DNA of 64,000 bases from Marinomonas lutimaris (GTDB taxonomy: Bacteria > Pseudomonadota > Gammaproteobacteria > Pseudomonadales > Marinomonadaceae): NCBI RefSeq assembly GCF_019426345.1, contig NZ_JAHLLW010000008.1, positions 1 to 64,000 of the forward strand, in the 5' to 3' direction. The notes under the pieces were generated by a model. It worked only from the letters and a program-made list of their open reading frames with translations, did not search any database and was not told the origin of the DNA. Of this stretch, positions 8,924 to 18,737 are shown piece by piece. Made by a program: the position numbers and the translations under genes. How positions within the stretch are numbered: the stretch's first letter is position 1; every line of letters begins with the position of its first letter.

Positions 8924-10009
8924 GTGAAATACTCGAAACCTTTATTTGCCCTTTCGGGCGTTGCGCTATTTTTAAGTGGTTGTGCTAGTCAAGTTGTTGA
9001 TAATACTCCTATTGTTGATACAAGTGTTTTGCAATATAACACACGCATTGGTGGTTATATGATGCCAGATGCGAATGTGAAGGAGGTTCGTTACACCGTT
9101 GCAGATAAAAGTACAACGGAAGTGCAAACTGAATATGACTCTTGGGTAGTCGATGCCATTGCCATTGAAAAACATGTCGCTGATATTGCTCGTTTTGACA
9201 AGAATTTACTCTGGAGCGTTAATTATGAAACGGAAGAGTTTGCGGAATGTGGCTTGTCTGGCTGCACTGGCTCATTGAGTCCTTTGGAGAAACTTCGAGA
9301 GGAGCAGAAGGAAGGTAAAACGCAAGACGATGGAGGGGAAGAAGGTTACAACCCAAATGGAACCGAGAGCTGTGAGGTTAAGGTTAAAAAATACGATTTT
9401 CATGTAACGCCTGAGGCTCGTCAGCGAGAAATTAATGGCTTTGTTGCCGATCAATATGTAGCTAAATGGGAATTGGTGTCAGAAGATGATCAAGGCAATC
9501 TGGACCAGCATGTTGTGACGATGGATTTTTGGATGGCGAATGTGTCCTCAAATCAAGCTTTACAAGTGGCTCATAATTTTGATCGCAAATATTATAATGA
9601 AGTGATTGCTTCCGCTCCTTTGGATGCTTTCCTCGATCACAATGCAGCGACCGCGATGGAATTTCTGAGCGCTGGTAAGCCTGAAGAGATGAAAAAACTG
9701 ACGTCAGTGGATGGCGAGCCAATTTCTGTGAAGATAGAATGGTATGTTGACGCAAATACTTGCCCAACGCCGAAGTCAGAAGAAGAAAGTACTAAATTTG
9801 ATGTGAAAGATCCTGTGAATTCTTTGAAAAGCATGGCGGGAGATTTTTTATCCAATACAGCAGAAAAAGGTGCAAAAACTTGGATGGGAATGGAAGATGG
9901 CAAGCCTGCCCTTACTATTATCCGAGAAGTAAAAGCAGCCAAAATGTCTGGTGAGCACACGAGTCGTTTTGAAGTGCCGAAAGGTTTCAAATTAATAGAT
10001 CGTAAATAA
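8924..10009 (+). CDS. Predicted lipoprotein of unknown function
   Basis: 361 aa. A signal peptide ends in the lipobox LSGC (residues 17-20 of MKYSKPLFALSGVALFLSGC), so it should be lipidated; Ala at +2 favours the outer membrane. The mature part is acidic, with a Cys-containing segment (ECGLSGCTG) and a low-complexity stretch (EEQKEGKTQDDGGEEGYNPN). The GTG start follows AGAAGGA. I recognise no family. It stands alone, followed by a stem-loop at 10017-10046. Confidence 0.75.
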   Translation: MKYSKPLFALSGVALFLSGCASQVVDNTPIVDTSVLQYNTRIGGYMMPDANVKEVRYTVADKSTTEVQTEYDSWVVDAIAIEKHVADIARFDKNLLWSVNYETEEFAECGLSGCTGSLSPLEKLREEQKEGKTQDDGGEEGYNPNGTESCEVKVKKYDFHVTPEARQREINGFVADQYVAKWELVSEDDQGNLDQHVVTMDFWMANVSSNQALQVAHNFDRKYYNEVIASAPLDAFLDHNAATAMEFLSAGKPEEMKKLTSVDGEPISVKIEWYVDANTCPTPKSEEESTKFDVKDPVNSLKSMAGDFLSNTAEKGAKTWMGMEDGKPALTIIREVKAAKMSGEHTSRFEVPKGFKLIDRK

Positions 10010-10016
10010 ATTCGAT

Positions 10017-10046
10017 ATCCCGTTGAGTGGATTTGCTCAGCGGGAT
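10017..10046 (+). terminator. Stem-loop after lipoprotein gene, weak terminator
   Basis: ATCCCGTTGAGT pairs with GCTCAGCGGGAT (two G-U pairs) around a short loop. No T run follows, so it may be an mRNA 3' end stabiliser rather than an intrinsic terminator. Confidence 0.4.
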
Positions 10047-10200
10047 CTTCGTGCCTTATAGAATTCCCGCCAGCTCATTTCTTTTTAAGCTGAAAAAGCT
10101 TAAAATTCAGCAAATTATATAACCATATGCATTGATTGTAGTATGGTCACAAAATCAAACGCTGTGCTACGCAGCCTTAATAATCATTAGATTGGATTGC

Positions 10201-12588
10201 ATGAGCTACCAAGTACTCGCACGAAAATGGCGCCCACAGACTTTCCTTGAAATGGCTGGGCAAGACCATGTACTTCAAGCGTTGGTGAATGCTTTACGCC
10301 AACAGCGTTTACATCACGCCTATTTATTTACCGGAACACGCGGTGTCGGTAAAACCACGATCGCGCGTATTTTTGCTAAATGCTTGAACTGTGAAACCAA
10401 TGGCATTTCGCCTGAGCCTTGTGGAACTTGTGATAGTTGCCGAGAAATCGCTGAAGGTCGTTTTGTTGACTTGATCGAAGTGGATGCGGCATCTCGTACC
10501 AAAGTAGAAGATACCCGCGAATTACTAGAAAACGTGCAATATGCGCCAACTCGTGGACGTTTTAAAGTCTACCTCATAGACGAAGTACACATGCTGTCGA
10601 CTCATTCCTTCAATGCGTTATTAAAAACCCTTGAAGAGCCGCCAGCGCACGTCAAATTTTTGTTAGCAACGACAGATCCACAGAAACTTCCTGTGACCAT
10701 TTTGTCTCGTTGTTTGCAGTTCAATCTCAAAAATATGTCGCCACAGCGCGTGGTGGACTATTTGCAAACCGTGCTTACCACCGAAGAAGTCAACTTTGAT
10801 CAGCCAGCTCTGTGGCAAATAGGCCAAGCGGCTAATGGCAGTATGCGTGATGCATTGAGTTTGACGGATCAGGCTATTGCCTTTGGTAACGGTACAATTT
10901 CGGAGTCCGGCGTGACCGCGATGCTGGGCTTAGTGAACCAAGCACAAGTATTGGATTTATTAGAAAGCGTTGCGTCTAAGAACGCAGCGCAAGTCTTGAC
11001 TCGAATAGAGCAACTTGCTGATTATCAGCCAGATTTTTCCGCGATTTGTGGCAGCTTGTTGGATGTGTTGCACCGTGTGGCGATAGAGCAGCAAGTGCCG
11101 GGCGCATTAATGGATCAGCTGGGTGATTTGGCTCGGATTCAGGGTATTGCCACTAGTGTTAGCTCTGAAGAAATACAAATGATGTATCAGAGCTTATTAA
11201 TTGGTCGCCGTGATTTGCATTTAGCACATTCTGCTCGTGCGGGTTTTGAAATGTTGATGTTAAGGTTGATTGCCTTCCGTCCAGCACCGCCAATGATGGT
11301 TAGTCATAATGCGCCGCCTGTGATGAATGCTCAAACAGAAACAGCGTCAGTAGCATTATCTGAAACACCACCTGAAGCAATGAATCAAACGGCAGAGTCT
11401 GACTATCCGTCGTCGCCGATGACAGAAAAAAAAACACCAGTCGTTGAACCAGAAGAGCCAGTAGTCATTAAGTCAGCTGAGCAAATAGTTGACTCAGAGC
11501 CTGATCAAGAGTCGGTTCAGTCAATGGTAACTGCCGAACATCCGCCTTGGGAAGATGCGCCGGAATCAGCTGCTATAGCAGATGTTCTTGTTCAAAATGA
11601 TATTGTTGAAGATGTCGCTGTTGAAAGCAAAAGTGTTCAGAGTGAGGCTGTTCAGGATCATATTGAAGAAGATGTTGAGTCCATCACGTTAGATGATGTT
11701 GAGATCGTAACAGTAGAAAGTAGTGAACCAGTAGAATCTGTTGATGTAGTGCAGCAAGCAAACCGCACTGAGTTAGAGCCTGCAGCTCAGCAAGGGTCAG
11801 ACATACAGCAAGAGTCAGACATACAGCAAGAGTCAGACATGCAGCAAGAGTCAGACATGCAGCAAGAGTCAGACATACAGCAAAAGGCAGGGACTGCTAG
11901 CAAGCCGGAGCATGAGTCTAAACCTTTTGTTGTTGCGGAAGATAGATTCACAGAAGTCTCGTTAGATGAAAGTGACGATGATGAAGACGAAGAAGAAGCG
12001 GAAGAGCGTGCTATTGCTGATATCGTCGATCCATTTAATCCTGCTGCAGATTTAGTTGATGCCTTAGCAGCGGAACCTATTGAATCGCCAATCGTCGAAG
12101 AAGAAAGCAAAGAGCCAGACACGCGTCTGTCCAAAGTGCCGAATACTATTGCTCAACCCGCATTAGGTATGCCATTGCCAGAGATGAGTCATTATAATGA
12201 GCTGACTATGAAGCTTTGGTGGCTGGTGGCGCCGCGTTTGCCTTTGACAGGCTTGGTGCAAAATATTTTAATGAATTCCAGCTTGGTGGATGCAAGTGAT
12301 CAAGGTATTCGCCTCGAAGTGCCTTTAGAATACGGGCACATGCTAAACCAAGTACGTTACGAACAAATACAAGGTGCACTGAGCGATTTTTTTGCGATGG
12401 CGGTGCCTTTGATTATAGATACAGTGGAAGACACTACAGGTGTGACCGCAGAGGAATTTGCCGCAAGTAAGCGAGCAGAAGCCTTGCAAGTGGCAATCAC
12501 ACATTTGAATTCACACCCAGTTGTGCAAGCCTTGTCGGCAACGATGGGTGCGCAGCTGGTTTACGATACGGTTAAAGTTAAAGCCTAA
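10201..12588 (+). CDS. dnaX: DNA polymerase III tau (and probably gamma) subunit DnaX
   Basis: 795 aa from the ATG at 10201 ([15 protein letters not shown], the usual family start; the frame is open further upstream but not conserved). Walker [10 protein letters not shown] (residue ~43), zinc-binding Cys cluster (CLNC, CGTCDSC), LIDEVHML and the sensor LSRC mark the clamp-loader AAA+ domain. A long acidic linker (residues ~385-660), poorly conserved, contains five tandem 18-bp repeats. The C-terminal part (about 660-795) should bind DnaB and the polymerase alpha subunit. It loads the sliding clamp at the replication fork. It heads the dnaX-ybaB-recR-rnd run; ybaB starts 17 bases after its stop. 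See the A9 slippage site at 11426. Confidence 0.96.
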   Translation: MSYQVLARKWRPQTFLEMAGQDHVLQALVNALRQQRLHHAYLFTGTRGVGKTTIARIFAKCLNCETNGISPEPCGTCDSCREIAEGRFVDLIEVDAASRTKVEDTRELLENVQYAPTRGRFKVYLIDEVHMLSTHSFNALLKTLEEPPAHVKFLLATTDPQKLPVTILSRCLQFNLKNMSPQRVVDYLQTVLTTEEVNFDQPALWQIGQAANGSMRDALSLTDQAIAFGNGTISESGVTAMLGLVNQAQVLDLLESVASKNAAQVLTRIEQLADYQPDFSAICGSLLDVLHRVAIEQQVPGALMDQLGDLARIQGIATSVSSEEIQMMYQSLLIGRRDLHLAHSARAGFEMLMLRLIAFRPAPPMMVSHNAPPVMNAQTETASVALSETPPEAMNQTAESDYPSSPMTEKKTPVVEPEEPVVIKSAEQIVDSEPDQESVQSMVTAEHPPWEDAPESAAIADVLVQNDIVEDVAVESKSVQSEAVQDHIEEDVESITLDDVEIVTVESSEPVESVDVVQQANRTELEPAAQQGSDIQQESDIQQESDMQQESDMQQESDIQQKAGTASKPEHESKPFVVAEDRFTEVSLDESDDDEDEEEAEERAIADIVDPFNPAADLVDALAAEPIESPIVEEESKEPDTRLSKVPNTIAQPALGMPLPEMSHYNELTMKLWWLVAPRLPLTGLVQNILMNSSLVDASDQGIRLEVPLEYGHMLNQVRYEQIQGALSDFFAMAVPLIIDTVEDTTGVTAEEFAASKRAEALQVAITHLNSHPVVQALSATMGAQLVYDTVKVKA
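11426..11447 (+). promoter_or_regulatory. Candidate dnaX slippage/frameshift site producing gamma
   Basis: A run of nine A (11426-11434) lies in the phase GAA AAA AAA ACA. In the -1 frame it is followed by AAC ACC AGT CGT TGA, with the stop at 11445-11447. Slippage here would give a protein of about 415 residues, containing only the clamp-loader domains; E. coli gamma is 431 residues. The A9 run resembles the Thermus dnaX transcriptional slippage site rather than the E. coli A-AAA-AAG ribosomal one. I see no strong stimulating hairpin. Function inferred, not shown. Confidence 0.65.
11788..11877 (+). repeat. Five tandem 18-bp repeats in dnaX linker
   Basis: Five units of CAGCAAGAGTCAGACATR (first unit with a G for A) encode a repeated QQESDI/M sequence. 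A sixth unit starts at 11878 and diverges. They lie in the non-conserved tau linker, where length change should be tolerated, and are likely to vary in number between strains. Confidence 0.9.
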
Positions 12589-12605
12589 ATTGGAGAGCAA
12601 AAGTT

Positions 12606-12932
12606 ATGTTTAAAGGTGGTATGGGTAACATGATGCGCCAAGCGCAGCAGATGCAAGAAAACATGCAGAAAGCGCAAGAAGAAATCGCCAACATGGAAGT
12701 CGAAGGTCAAGCGGGTGCAGGTCTTGTTAAAATCCTAATGACAGGTCGTCATGATGTGAAACGTGTTTCTATCGATGATTCTTTGTTTGGTGATGATAAA
12801 GAGATGCTAGAAGACCTGATTGCGGCTGCCGTGAATGATGCAGTGCGTAATATCGAAGTGACTCAAAAAGAAAAAATGGCCTCTGCAACAGCGGGTATGT
12901 CTTTGCCACCTGGCTTCAAGATGCCTTTCTAG
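12606..12932 (+). CDS. ybaB: YbaB/EbfC family nucleoid-associated protein
   Basis: 108 aa, normal family length. The N-terminal coiled helix ([20 protein letters not shown]) and central [20 protein letters not shown] are family hallmarks, with the usual [11 protein letters not shown] end. It forms dimers that bind DNA and is nearly always encoded between dnaX and recR, as here. Its stop is 9 bases before recR. Confidence 0.95.
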   Translation: MFKGGMGNMMRQAQQMQENMQKAQEEIANMEVEGQAGAGLVKILMTGRHDVKRVSIDDSLFGDDKEMLEDLIAAAVNDAVRNIEVTQKEKMASATAGMSLPPGFKMPF

Positions 12933-12941
12933 GAGCGAGCT

Positions 12942-13535
12942 TTGTTTAGTCCCTTAATTAAAGAACTGATTGAATCATTACGTTGTTTGCCGGGTGTTGG
13001 GCCAAGATCGGCTCAAAAAATGGCCTTGTATTTATTGGAACGTGATCATCAAGGGGCAGATAGACTGGCAAATGCATTGCGCGAGGCGCTCGACAAAGTC
13101 GGGCGTTGTTCAAGTTGCCGTACTTTGACTGAAGAGTCAGAGTGCGGAATTTGTACAGACCCTGAGCGGGATGCAAAGCATTTGTGTATTGTAGAAACAC
13201 CAGCGGATGTTATAGCAATCGAATCTGCAGGTAGTTTTTCTGGGCGTTATTTTGTTTTGCTGGGACATTTGTCACCGATTGATGGCATTGGTCCTGAAGA
13301 ATTGGGCTTGGATCGTTTAGAAGCTTTGGTTCAGCATAATGAAGTGGAAGAAGCGATTATTGCCACTAACTCAACAGTAGAAGGCGAGGCGACTTGTCAC
13401 TATATTGCTGAAAAATTAAAAACATTGAACATCAATGTCAGTCGTATTGCCCATGGAGTGCCTATGGGTGGTGAACTGGAATACGTTGATGGAAACACTC
13501 TGGCTTTAGCGCTAGAGGGACGGAAGAAGCTCTAG
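12942..13535 (+). CDS. recR: Recombination mediator RecR
   Basis: 197 aa from a TTG start, supported by a strong AGGAG site at 12931-12935 and by the conserved N-terminus ([20 protein letters not shown]). A helix-hairpin-helix ([12 protein letters not shown]), a zinc finger ([16 protein letters not shown], residues ~57-72) and a Toprim domain ([15 protein letters not shown]) follow in the normal order. With RecF and RecO it loads RecA onto gapped DNA. The ATG of rnd follows its stop by one base, so the two are translationally coupled. Confidence 0.95.
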   Translation: MFSPLIKELIESLRCLPGVGPRSAQKMALYLLERDHQGADRLANALREALDKVGRCSSCRTLTEESECGICTDPERDAKHLCIVETPADVIAIESAGSFSGRYFVLLGHLSPIDGIGPEELGLDRLEALVQHNEVEEAIIATNSTVEGEATCHYIAEKLKTLNINVSRIAHGVPMGGELEYVDGNTLALALEGRKKL

Positions 13536-13536
13536 T

Positions 13537-14676
13537 ATGAATGATCAAGATGATGCTCTAAATATTGTGTGGGTTGCGGACAATGAATCTCTGGCAAGTT
13601 GGTGTGATTACTGGGCAGATTTACCGGTAATCGCGGTCGACACAGAATTCATTCGTCGCACAACTTATTTTCCAATTACGGGGCTCATTCAAATTAGTGA
13701 AGGCGAGAAAGCCGTACTGATTGATCCGTTGAGCATCGATGAATGGGAGCCTCTGCGTAACCTGATGGTAAACCCTTCAGTAATGAAAGTGTTCCATGCA
13801 TGTTCTGAAGATTTGGATGTCTTTGATCGTTTGTTAGGTGTTTTACCTGCGCCTTTTTACGATACTCAAATTGGTGAAGCCTATGCTAGTGCGCAATGGT
13901 CACTTAGCTATGTGAAGTTGATTCATGAGTATTTGCAAATTGAAGTAGCGAAAGACGAAACTCGTTCAGACTGGGTTCAGCGTCCTTTAACGGATGCTCA
14001 AAAGCGTTATGCAGCACTTGATGTGGTGTATTTGGCAAAAGTCTATCCAATGCAAATTGCCCGTTTAGAAGCGAAAAATATGCTTGAATGGGTGATGGAG
14101 GATTGTGATTCCTTGAAATGGCAATACCAGATGAACTCTGATCCAGAGCAAAACTGGGATGGCATTAAAACTGCGTGGCGTTTGACGCCAGCGGGTTTAA
14201 CACTATTGCGTTTGCTATTCATTTGGCGCGATGAACAAGCTCGTAAAGAAGACGTTCCAAAAGGGCAGATTCTAAAAGATCGTACTCTTTGGTCGTTGGC
14301 GAAAACCTTGCCGACACATCATAAAGCGGTTTCTGAGGCGGAAGAGTTAACCGGTCGTCAGCATCGTTTGTATGGTGAAGTTATTTTGCAAAACGTCGCC
14401 ATGGTGAATGAATTGTCACCGGATGAATATCAGTTGCCATTGGAAATACCTTTACCATCTCAGGCGGGTGATTTAACGAAAGCAATCAAAGCGTTTATTC
14501 GTGAAAAAGCCGAGGCGTTAAACATTGCACCAGAAGCTATGATGAAGCGTAAGCTGCTAGATCCACTAGTGCGTCATTTGTTCGATGGTACTGAGATCGA
14601 TTTGCAGAACCCTGCAATGACAGGTTGGCGTCGTGATGTGATTGTTGATCCCATATTGAATACGTTTAAAAAATAG
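13537..14676 (+). CDS. rnd: Ribonuclease D
   Basis: 379 aa (E. coli 375). DEDD exonuclease motifs: VDTEFIRRTTY (residue ~30), HACSEDLDVFDRL (~90) and YAALDVVYLAKV (~168). An HRDC domain covers about 205-285. It trims the 3' ends of tRNA and other small RNAs. It is encoded one base after recR and upstream of ycgL, the order seen in Pseudomonas and relatives. Confidence 0.94.
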   Translation: MNDQDDALNIVWVADNESLASWCDYWADLPVIAVDTEFIRRTTYFPITGLIQISEGEKAVLIDPLSIDEWEPLRNLMVNPSVMKVFHACSEDLDVFDRLLGVLPAPFYDTQIGEAYASAQWSLSYVKLIHEYLQIEVAKDETRSDWVQRPLTDAQKRYAALDVVYLAKVYPMQIARLEAKNMLEWVMEDCDSLKWQYQMNSDPEQNWDGIKTAWRLTPAGLTLLRLLFIWRDEQARKEDVPKGQILKDRTLWSLAKTLPTHHKAVSEAEELTGRQHRLYGEVILQNVAMVNELSPDEYQLPLEIPLPSQAGDLTKAIKAFIREKAEALNIAPEAMMKRKLLDPLVRHLFDGTEIDLQNPAMTGWRRDVIVDPILNTFKK

Positions 14677-14724
14677 AAAAATTTAAAAAAGTCTTAATAC
14701 GGTGCAGCGCGCCAAGAGAAAATT

Positions 14725-15018
14725 ATGAAACAGCATTTAATCGTAGAAGTATTTCGTTCCAGCAAGCATGATGGAATGTACTTGTATGTAGAAAAAAGCA
14801 AAGGGCTGAAGGAAATTCCTGAAGAGCTTATGGTTCGTTTTGGCAAAGGCATCAGTGCGATGACTATGCTACTGACTAATGAAAGTAAGCTAGCTCGAGC
14901 GACACCAGAAAACGTCACTAAAGGCATTCGTGAAAAAGGCTTTTATTTGCAATTACCGCCAGTGAAGGAAGAGTATTTGTTGGATTTATACAAAACGCCG
15001 ACGCAAGCGGTTTATTAA
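14725..15018 (+). CDS. ycgL: YcgL domain protein (UPF0745)
   Basis: 97 aa. The family pattern is visible: [18 protein letters not shown] at the start and [12 protein letters not shown] near the end. Small cytoplasmic protein of unknown function that is regularly encoded between rnd and ycgN, as here. It starts with ATG after a CAAGAGAAAATT region. Confidence 0.9.
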   Translation: MKQHLIVEVFRSSKHDGMYLYVEKSKGLKEIPEELMVRFGKGISAMTMLLTNESKLARATPENVTKGIREKGFYLQLPPVKEEYLLDLYKTPTQAVY

Positions 15019-15035
15019 TTACTTGGATTCATAGA

Positions 15036-15515
15036 ATGATTGCAAAGCGTTACGAGCCTTTTTGGAAAACCACGCCACTGGAAAAAATGTCTCCAGTCGA
15101 ATGGGAATCTATTTGTGATGGATGTGGCAAATGTTGCCTGCAAAAACTACAAGATGATGAAACCGAAGAAGTTTTTTATACCAATTTATCTTGTCATCAG
15201 CTCAATGTTGCTTCGTGCCAATGTAAAGTGTACGAAACTCGACAAGATAAAGTATCTACTTGCATTACGCTAACACCGGATCAGATTGATGAGTTTCACT
15301 GGTTGCCTGATACCTGTAGTTATCGTGTATTGTACGAAACCAAAGATTTGCCGAATTGGCATCCTTTGGTAGTTGGAAGCGATAAAGAAATGCTTCGTCA
15401 AGGACTTACCGTTCGCCATTACGCGGTGAACGAGAATACGGTAGACGAAGACGAATGGGAAACCCATGTCATAAAATGGGTACATGGTATGCCGGAACCG
15501 TATGATGTAACTTGA
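15036..15515 (+). CDS. ycgN: YcgN family Cys-cluster protein (UPF0260)
   Basis: 159 aa. The Cys motif ICDGCGKCCLQKLQDDE (residues ~29-45) plus later Cys (SCHQLNVASCQCKVYETR) form the YkgJ/YcgN-type cluster proposed to bind a metal or Fe-S centre. Activity unknown. It starts 17 bases after ycgL, in the conserved rnd-ycgL-ycgN block. Confidence 0.92.
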   Translation: MIAKRYEPFWKTTPLEKMSPVEWESICDGCGKCCLQKLQDDETEEVFYTNLSCHQLNVASCQCKVYETRQDKVSTCITLTPDQIDEFHWLPDTCSYRVLYETKDLPNWHPLVVGSDKEMLRQGLTVRHYAVNENTVDEDEWETHVIKWVHGMPEPYDVT

Positions 15516-15585
15516 GACCTCTGTTTGATTACGACAAATGGTCGCTAAATTCAGCAAAGTAAAGCAGTTCAAGGAGTTCGCAAAC

Positions 15586-17454
15586 GTGAAGTGGTTGAAA
15601 ATAAATACTGTGTTGTTAGTGGCTGTTTTATCCTTTTGGATGCCGTTGAGTAAAGCGGATACTCAGTTTCGAGTCATTGTTGATGCCTCTGGTAGTATGT
15701 TGATCAGTGATCCTGATAAGCTAACATCTGAGGCGTTGCGTCTGATTTCTAATCTCGCGCCTGAAGAGAAAGCCACACTAGGGATTTGGTTATTTGGCGA
15801 AGAGCCTAGAGTGCTCCTACCAGAAGCCATCGTTAACAAAGCCAACAAAACGAAACTTGCCAGCTATGTCGATAGCTATGTGACACAAGATGTCAAAACC
15901 GATTTAGAAGCTATTATAAAGCTGTTGCTAGAAACACCCGATTCGGGAAACCTAAAGTCGGGATTTAATCGTCACTGGATTTTAGTCACTGATGGCATGG
16001 TGGATATCAGTTTAGATGAGGCGGTAAACAAAGCTTCCCGTGATCGTATTCTCAATGAATTAACCGCTAAATTAGAAGAACGTGGTATTCATCTTCACAC
16101 TATTTCTATGACGGGTTATACCGACAAAGCCTTACTTGAATCCTTGTCATTGCGCACTGACGCAACACACACCGAAGTTGCTATTCCTGAAGATTTACTT
16201 GATACCTTTGACCGTATTTTTACCCAAGCTTCGCCTTCGGACGAGTTACCATTTGATGGCAATCGTTTTTCTGTAGACGACGCCATTAAAGAGCTTACAT
16301 TGGTTGTGTTCCATGAAACGGGTATGCAGCCTCATATCGTCAAGCCTGATGGTAAGTCGCTCTCGCTAGTGAGTAGCGCCGAGGTGTCTGTTTCTAGTTC
16401 GGATCATTACACCCTAATAACAGTTCGCGATCCTGCATCTGGTACATGGCAGGTCAATAATGTGGATCTTGAACGAAGCAGCATTCGCGTCATCACAGAT
16501 TTAAGTGCGCAAGCAACGCCTGTCGCGCCAGTGATATTTCAGAATGAGCCTATCTACTCAACCGTTGGCTTGTTTCAAAAAAATGAGCTAATTAAAGACG
16601 ATAAAGTATTAGATTTATTGGACGTCAAACAAACATTAGTGCGTTTAAGTGGCGAACAAAAAGAGACGGTTTTTTCTCAGGATACGCTGAGAACGAATGA
16701 GCAATTTAAGCAACGTCTAGAAGGTATTACTGAACCAGGGAATTATGAACTTATCAGTTTAGTAGATGGTAAAACCTTCTCTCGTCAGATTAGCCAGTTT
16801 TTTGCTGTTCATCCTGCTATCGATTTTGAAGGAACGAGTCCTGGTGGTAATTTAGTCCAGTTCTCGGCTAAGCCGGTGAATTTGAGACTGAACATGTTGC
16901 GCTCTAATGTGAAGCTTGAATTTACCTACAATAGCGGTACAACTGAAACGGAAGATATGCCGCTGGCTGGGCAAGGTTATTGGGAAAAACTCATTCCAGT
17001 GTCTCCGGGCGATAATGTAAACGTCCGAGCTAAGTTGATTGGCATGACTCAAACTGGACAGCGTTTCGATTATTGGACACCAATGTGGCACTTTGATCGA
17101 CAAGGAAATAGTGCGCCAACCGTTACCTTGCTGGATGGCGATGTGAATAATTCGTCTAATATGTCAGAAGCTTCATCTAACAATGATGTGGCTCCTGTAT
17201 TTGTTCCACCATCTGTGTCTGTTGTCGATGATGTTGCCGAAACTTCTGATCCGGTGCCAGAAGAGAATACCAAAACGGATGAATCGGTAACCGATCAGAT
17301 GTTAGATAAAGCGAACAATCTATCAACATCAGAATGGATTTTATATGTCGCGTTGAACCTAGGCGGTATTATCGTAATCGCTGGCGGTGTATTTTTGTAT
17401 CGTCGTATAAAGAAAAATCAATCCCTTAGAAGAGAAGATCTAGACGATGTGTGA
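15586..17454 (+). CDS. von Willebrand factor A domain membrane protein (TIGR03503-like)
   Basis: 622 aa from the GTG at 15586, chosen because AAGGAG (15571-15576) precedes it and because it gives a clean signal peptide (VLLVAVLSFWMPLSKA); the frame is open to an ATG at 15538. The VWA domain follows at once, with the metal site VDASGSM and later VTDGMVDIS. A long beta-rich region leads to one membrane segment near the C-terminus (WILYVALNLGGIIVIAGGVF) and a basic cytoplasmic tail, so the VWA domain faces the periplasm. Function unknown. Its last 8 bases overlap the yafJ-like gene. Confidence 0.8.
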   Translation: MKWLKINTVLLVAVLSFWMPLSKADTQFRVIVDASGSMLISDPDKLTSEALRLISNLAPEEKATLGIWLFGEEPRVLLPEAIVNKANKTKLASYVDSYVTQDVKTDLEAIIKLLLETPDSGNLKSGFNRHWILVTDGMVDISLDEAVNKASRDRILNELTAKLEERGIHLHTISMTGYTDKALLESLSLRTDATHTEVAIPEDLLDTFDRIFTQASPSDELPFDGNRFSVDDAIKELTLVVFHETGMQPHIVKPDGKSLSLVSSAEVSVSSSDHYTLITVRDPASGTWQVNNVDLERSSIRVITDLSAQATPVAPVIFQNEPIYSTVGLFQKNELIKDDKVLDLLDVKQTLVRLSGEQKETVFSQDTLRTNEQFKQRLEGITEPGNYELISLVDGKTFSRQISQFFAVHPAIDFEGTSPGGNLVQFSAKPVNLRLNMLRSNVKLEFTYNSGTTETEDMPLAGQGYWEKLIPVSPGDNVNVRAKLIGMTQTGQRFDYWTPMWHFDRQGNSAPTVTLLDGDVNNSSNMSEASSNNDVAPVFVPPSVSVVDDVAETSDPVPEENTKTDESVTDQMLDKANNLSTSEWILYVALNLGGIIVIAGGVFLYRRIKKNQSLRREDLDDV

Positions 17455-18229
17455 GTTATTGGGTATGAGCGCTAATGTGCCAACCGATATATGTTTTAGT
17501 TTTTCTGGTTTACGTGCTCGTGGCGGGCGCACAGGTCCTCATAAAGATGGTTGGGGAATGGCTATGTATCGTGATGGCTATGTTTGGGCGATCCATGATC
17601 CAAGACCAAGTGCAGATTCGGACATGGCAGAAGTCATCAGCAATACATCTTTAAAGTGTGACATTGTCATCAGTCATATCCGCCAAGCCAATGTTGGCGC
17701 GGTAAGTCTATTAAACACCCATCCGTTTAACCGTCTACTTTGGGGGAAGACTTGGACTTACGCTCATAATGGTCAGTTGGAGTCATCTGAATCCTTACCA
17801 ATAAAATATTACCACCCATTAGGCAGTACCGATTCTGAACGTGCTTTTTGTTGGATCGTTGAGCAACTACAAACACGTTTTGGTGATCAAGAGCCAGCCT
17901 TGGCAGAAGTATCTGCAGCGCTATCAGCATTAGCTTTGCAGCTAAAAATGCGTGGCGTCTTCAATATGATGCTGTCCGATGGTGTGCGTTTATATTGCTT
18001 TTGCACTACTAAATTACACTGGATCACCCGCCGAGCGCCATTTAAAAAAGCTACCTTGTCGGACGAAGATGTCATTGTCGATTTCAAGGAAGTCACCACA
18101 GACAAAGACGTTGTTACCGTCATCGCCACACAACCATTAACCCACGATGAAACGTGGCAACAAATGGAAGAAGGCGAGTTATGCGTGTTTGAAGGCGGCG
18201 AAGTGGTTTGTCAAATCAAAGCGAACTAA
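17447..18229 (+). CDS. yafJ: Class II glutamine amidotransferase (YafJ-like)
   Basis: 260 aa. It begins MCELLGMSANVPTD, so Cys2 is the N-terminal nucleophile after Met removal. The glutamine-binding HIRQANVG and YAHNGQLE motifs follow near residues 70 and 105, and GRTGPHKDGWGMA near residue 25. No synthase domain is attached, as in YafJ, so the acceptor is unknown. The ATG lies inside the end of the VWA gene (8-base overlap), implying coupled translation. Confidence 0.88.
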   Translation: MCELLGMSANVPTDICFSFSGLRARGGRTGPHKDGWGMAMYRDGYVWAIHDPRPSADSDMAEVISNTSLKCDIVISHIRQANVGAVSLLNTHPFNRLLWGKTWTYAHNGQLESSESLPIKYYHPLGSTDSERAFCWIVEQLQTRFGDQEPALAEVSAALSALALQLKMRGVFNMMLSDGVRLYCFCTTKLHWITRRAPFKKATLSDEDVIVDFKEVTTDKDVVTVIATQPLTHDETWQQMEEGELCVFEGGEVVCQIKAN

Positions 18230-18264
18230 AGTCTATTACCCTTGAAGAAAGGGGAATGCGCAAG

Positions 18265-18378
18265 ATGGGTGTGTTTTCTAATCCGCAAAAGCCAAAGCAA
18301 TTTCATTTGTTTAGAGTGAATATTCCCCATTTTTCTCTCGCTGCGATAACTGTTATTCTAGCGCCATTATTGGTGTAA
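18265..18378 (+). CDS. Possible 37-aa small membrane peptide
   Basis: ATG at 18265 reads MGVFSNPQKPKQFHLFRVNI and ends in a hydrophobic run AAITVILAPLLV before TAA; an in-frame ATG three codons upstream is also possible. AAAGGGG precedes it, and the next gene begins 14 bases after its stop, so an operon-like layout is plausible. There is no homology I can name, and it could be chance. Confidence 0.3.
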   Translation: MGVFSNPQKPKQFHLFRVNIPHFSLAAITVILAPLLV

Positions 18379-18391
18379 CAGAGTAGAACGA

Positions 18392-18640
18392 ATGATTAAT
18401 GATAATGATGTAATTGAAACCTTGGATGAGCTTGAGACGTTTTTGCGATTAGTTGAGGTGGGTGGTTTAGGCCTAAACAATGTATCTGGCGTGGCGTTGG
18501 CGACGAACAATTCCAATGGTCGTCCATTTGTGGCAGTGCTGGATGATAATCAGCAGTTGGTGTTAGGGCGTTATGTGACCACCGAAGTATTTGAAAATGG
18601 TAAAGACATGGTTCGCTACGGTACGAAAAAAACGCATTAA
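18392..18640 (+). CDS. Small conserved-looking hypothetical protein
   Basis: 82 aa, acidic and soluble (MINDNDVIETLDELETFLRL at the start; PFVAVLDDNQQLVLGRYVTT later). I recognise no family. It is the last gene of the rightward run before the terminator shared with cysK, which converges on it. Confidence 0.6.
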   Translation: MINDNDVIETLDELETFLRLVEVGGLGLNNVSGVALATNNSNGRPFVAVLDDNQQLVLGRYVTTEVFENGKDMVRYGTKKTH

Positions 18641-18675
18641 TTAGATATTCTTTCTGAGACTATTTAATACGAAAA

Positions 18676-18712
18676 AAATCCCCGCTTGGATCAAAATCTA
18701 AGCGGGGATTTT
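18676..18712. terminator. Bidirectional terminator between hypothetical gene and cysK
   Basis: A 13-bp perfect stem (AAAATCCCCGCTT with AAGCGGGGATTTT) around a 12-base loop, with A-rich sequence before and T-rich sequence after, so it can stop transcription from both convergent genes. Confidence 0.9.
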
Positions 18713-18737
18713 GTTTTTTAGTAGGAGTGTTTAGTTC

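Noticed and set aside
10010..10200. Possible 4.5S (SRP) RNA gene upstream of dnaX, as in Pseudomonas
   Set aside because: The stretch is AT-rich and lacks the GGAA/AGCAG internal loop sequences of SRP RNA.
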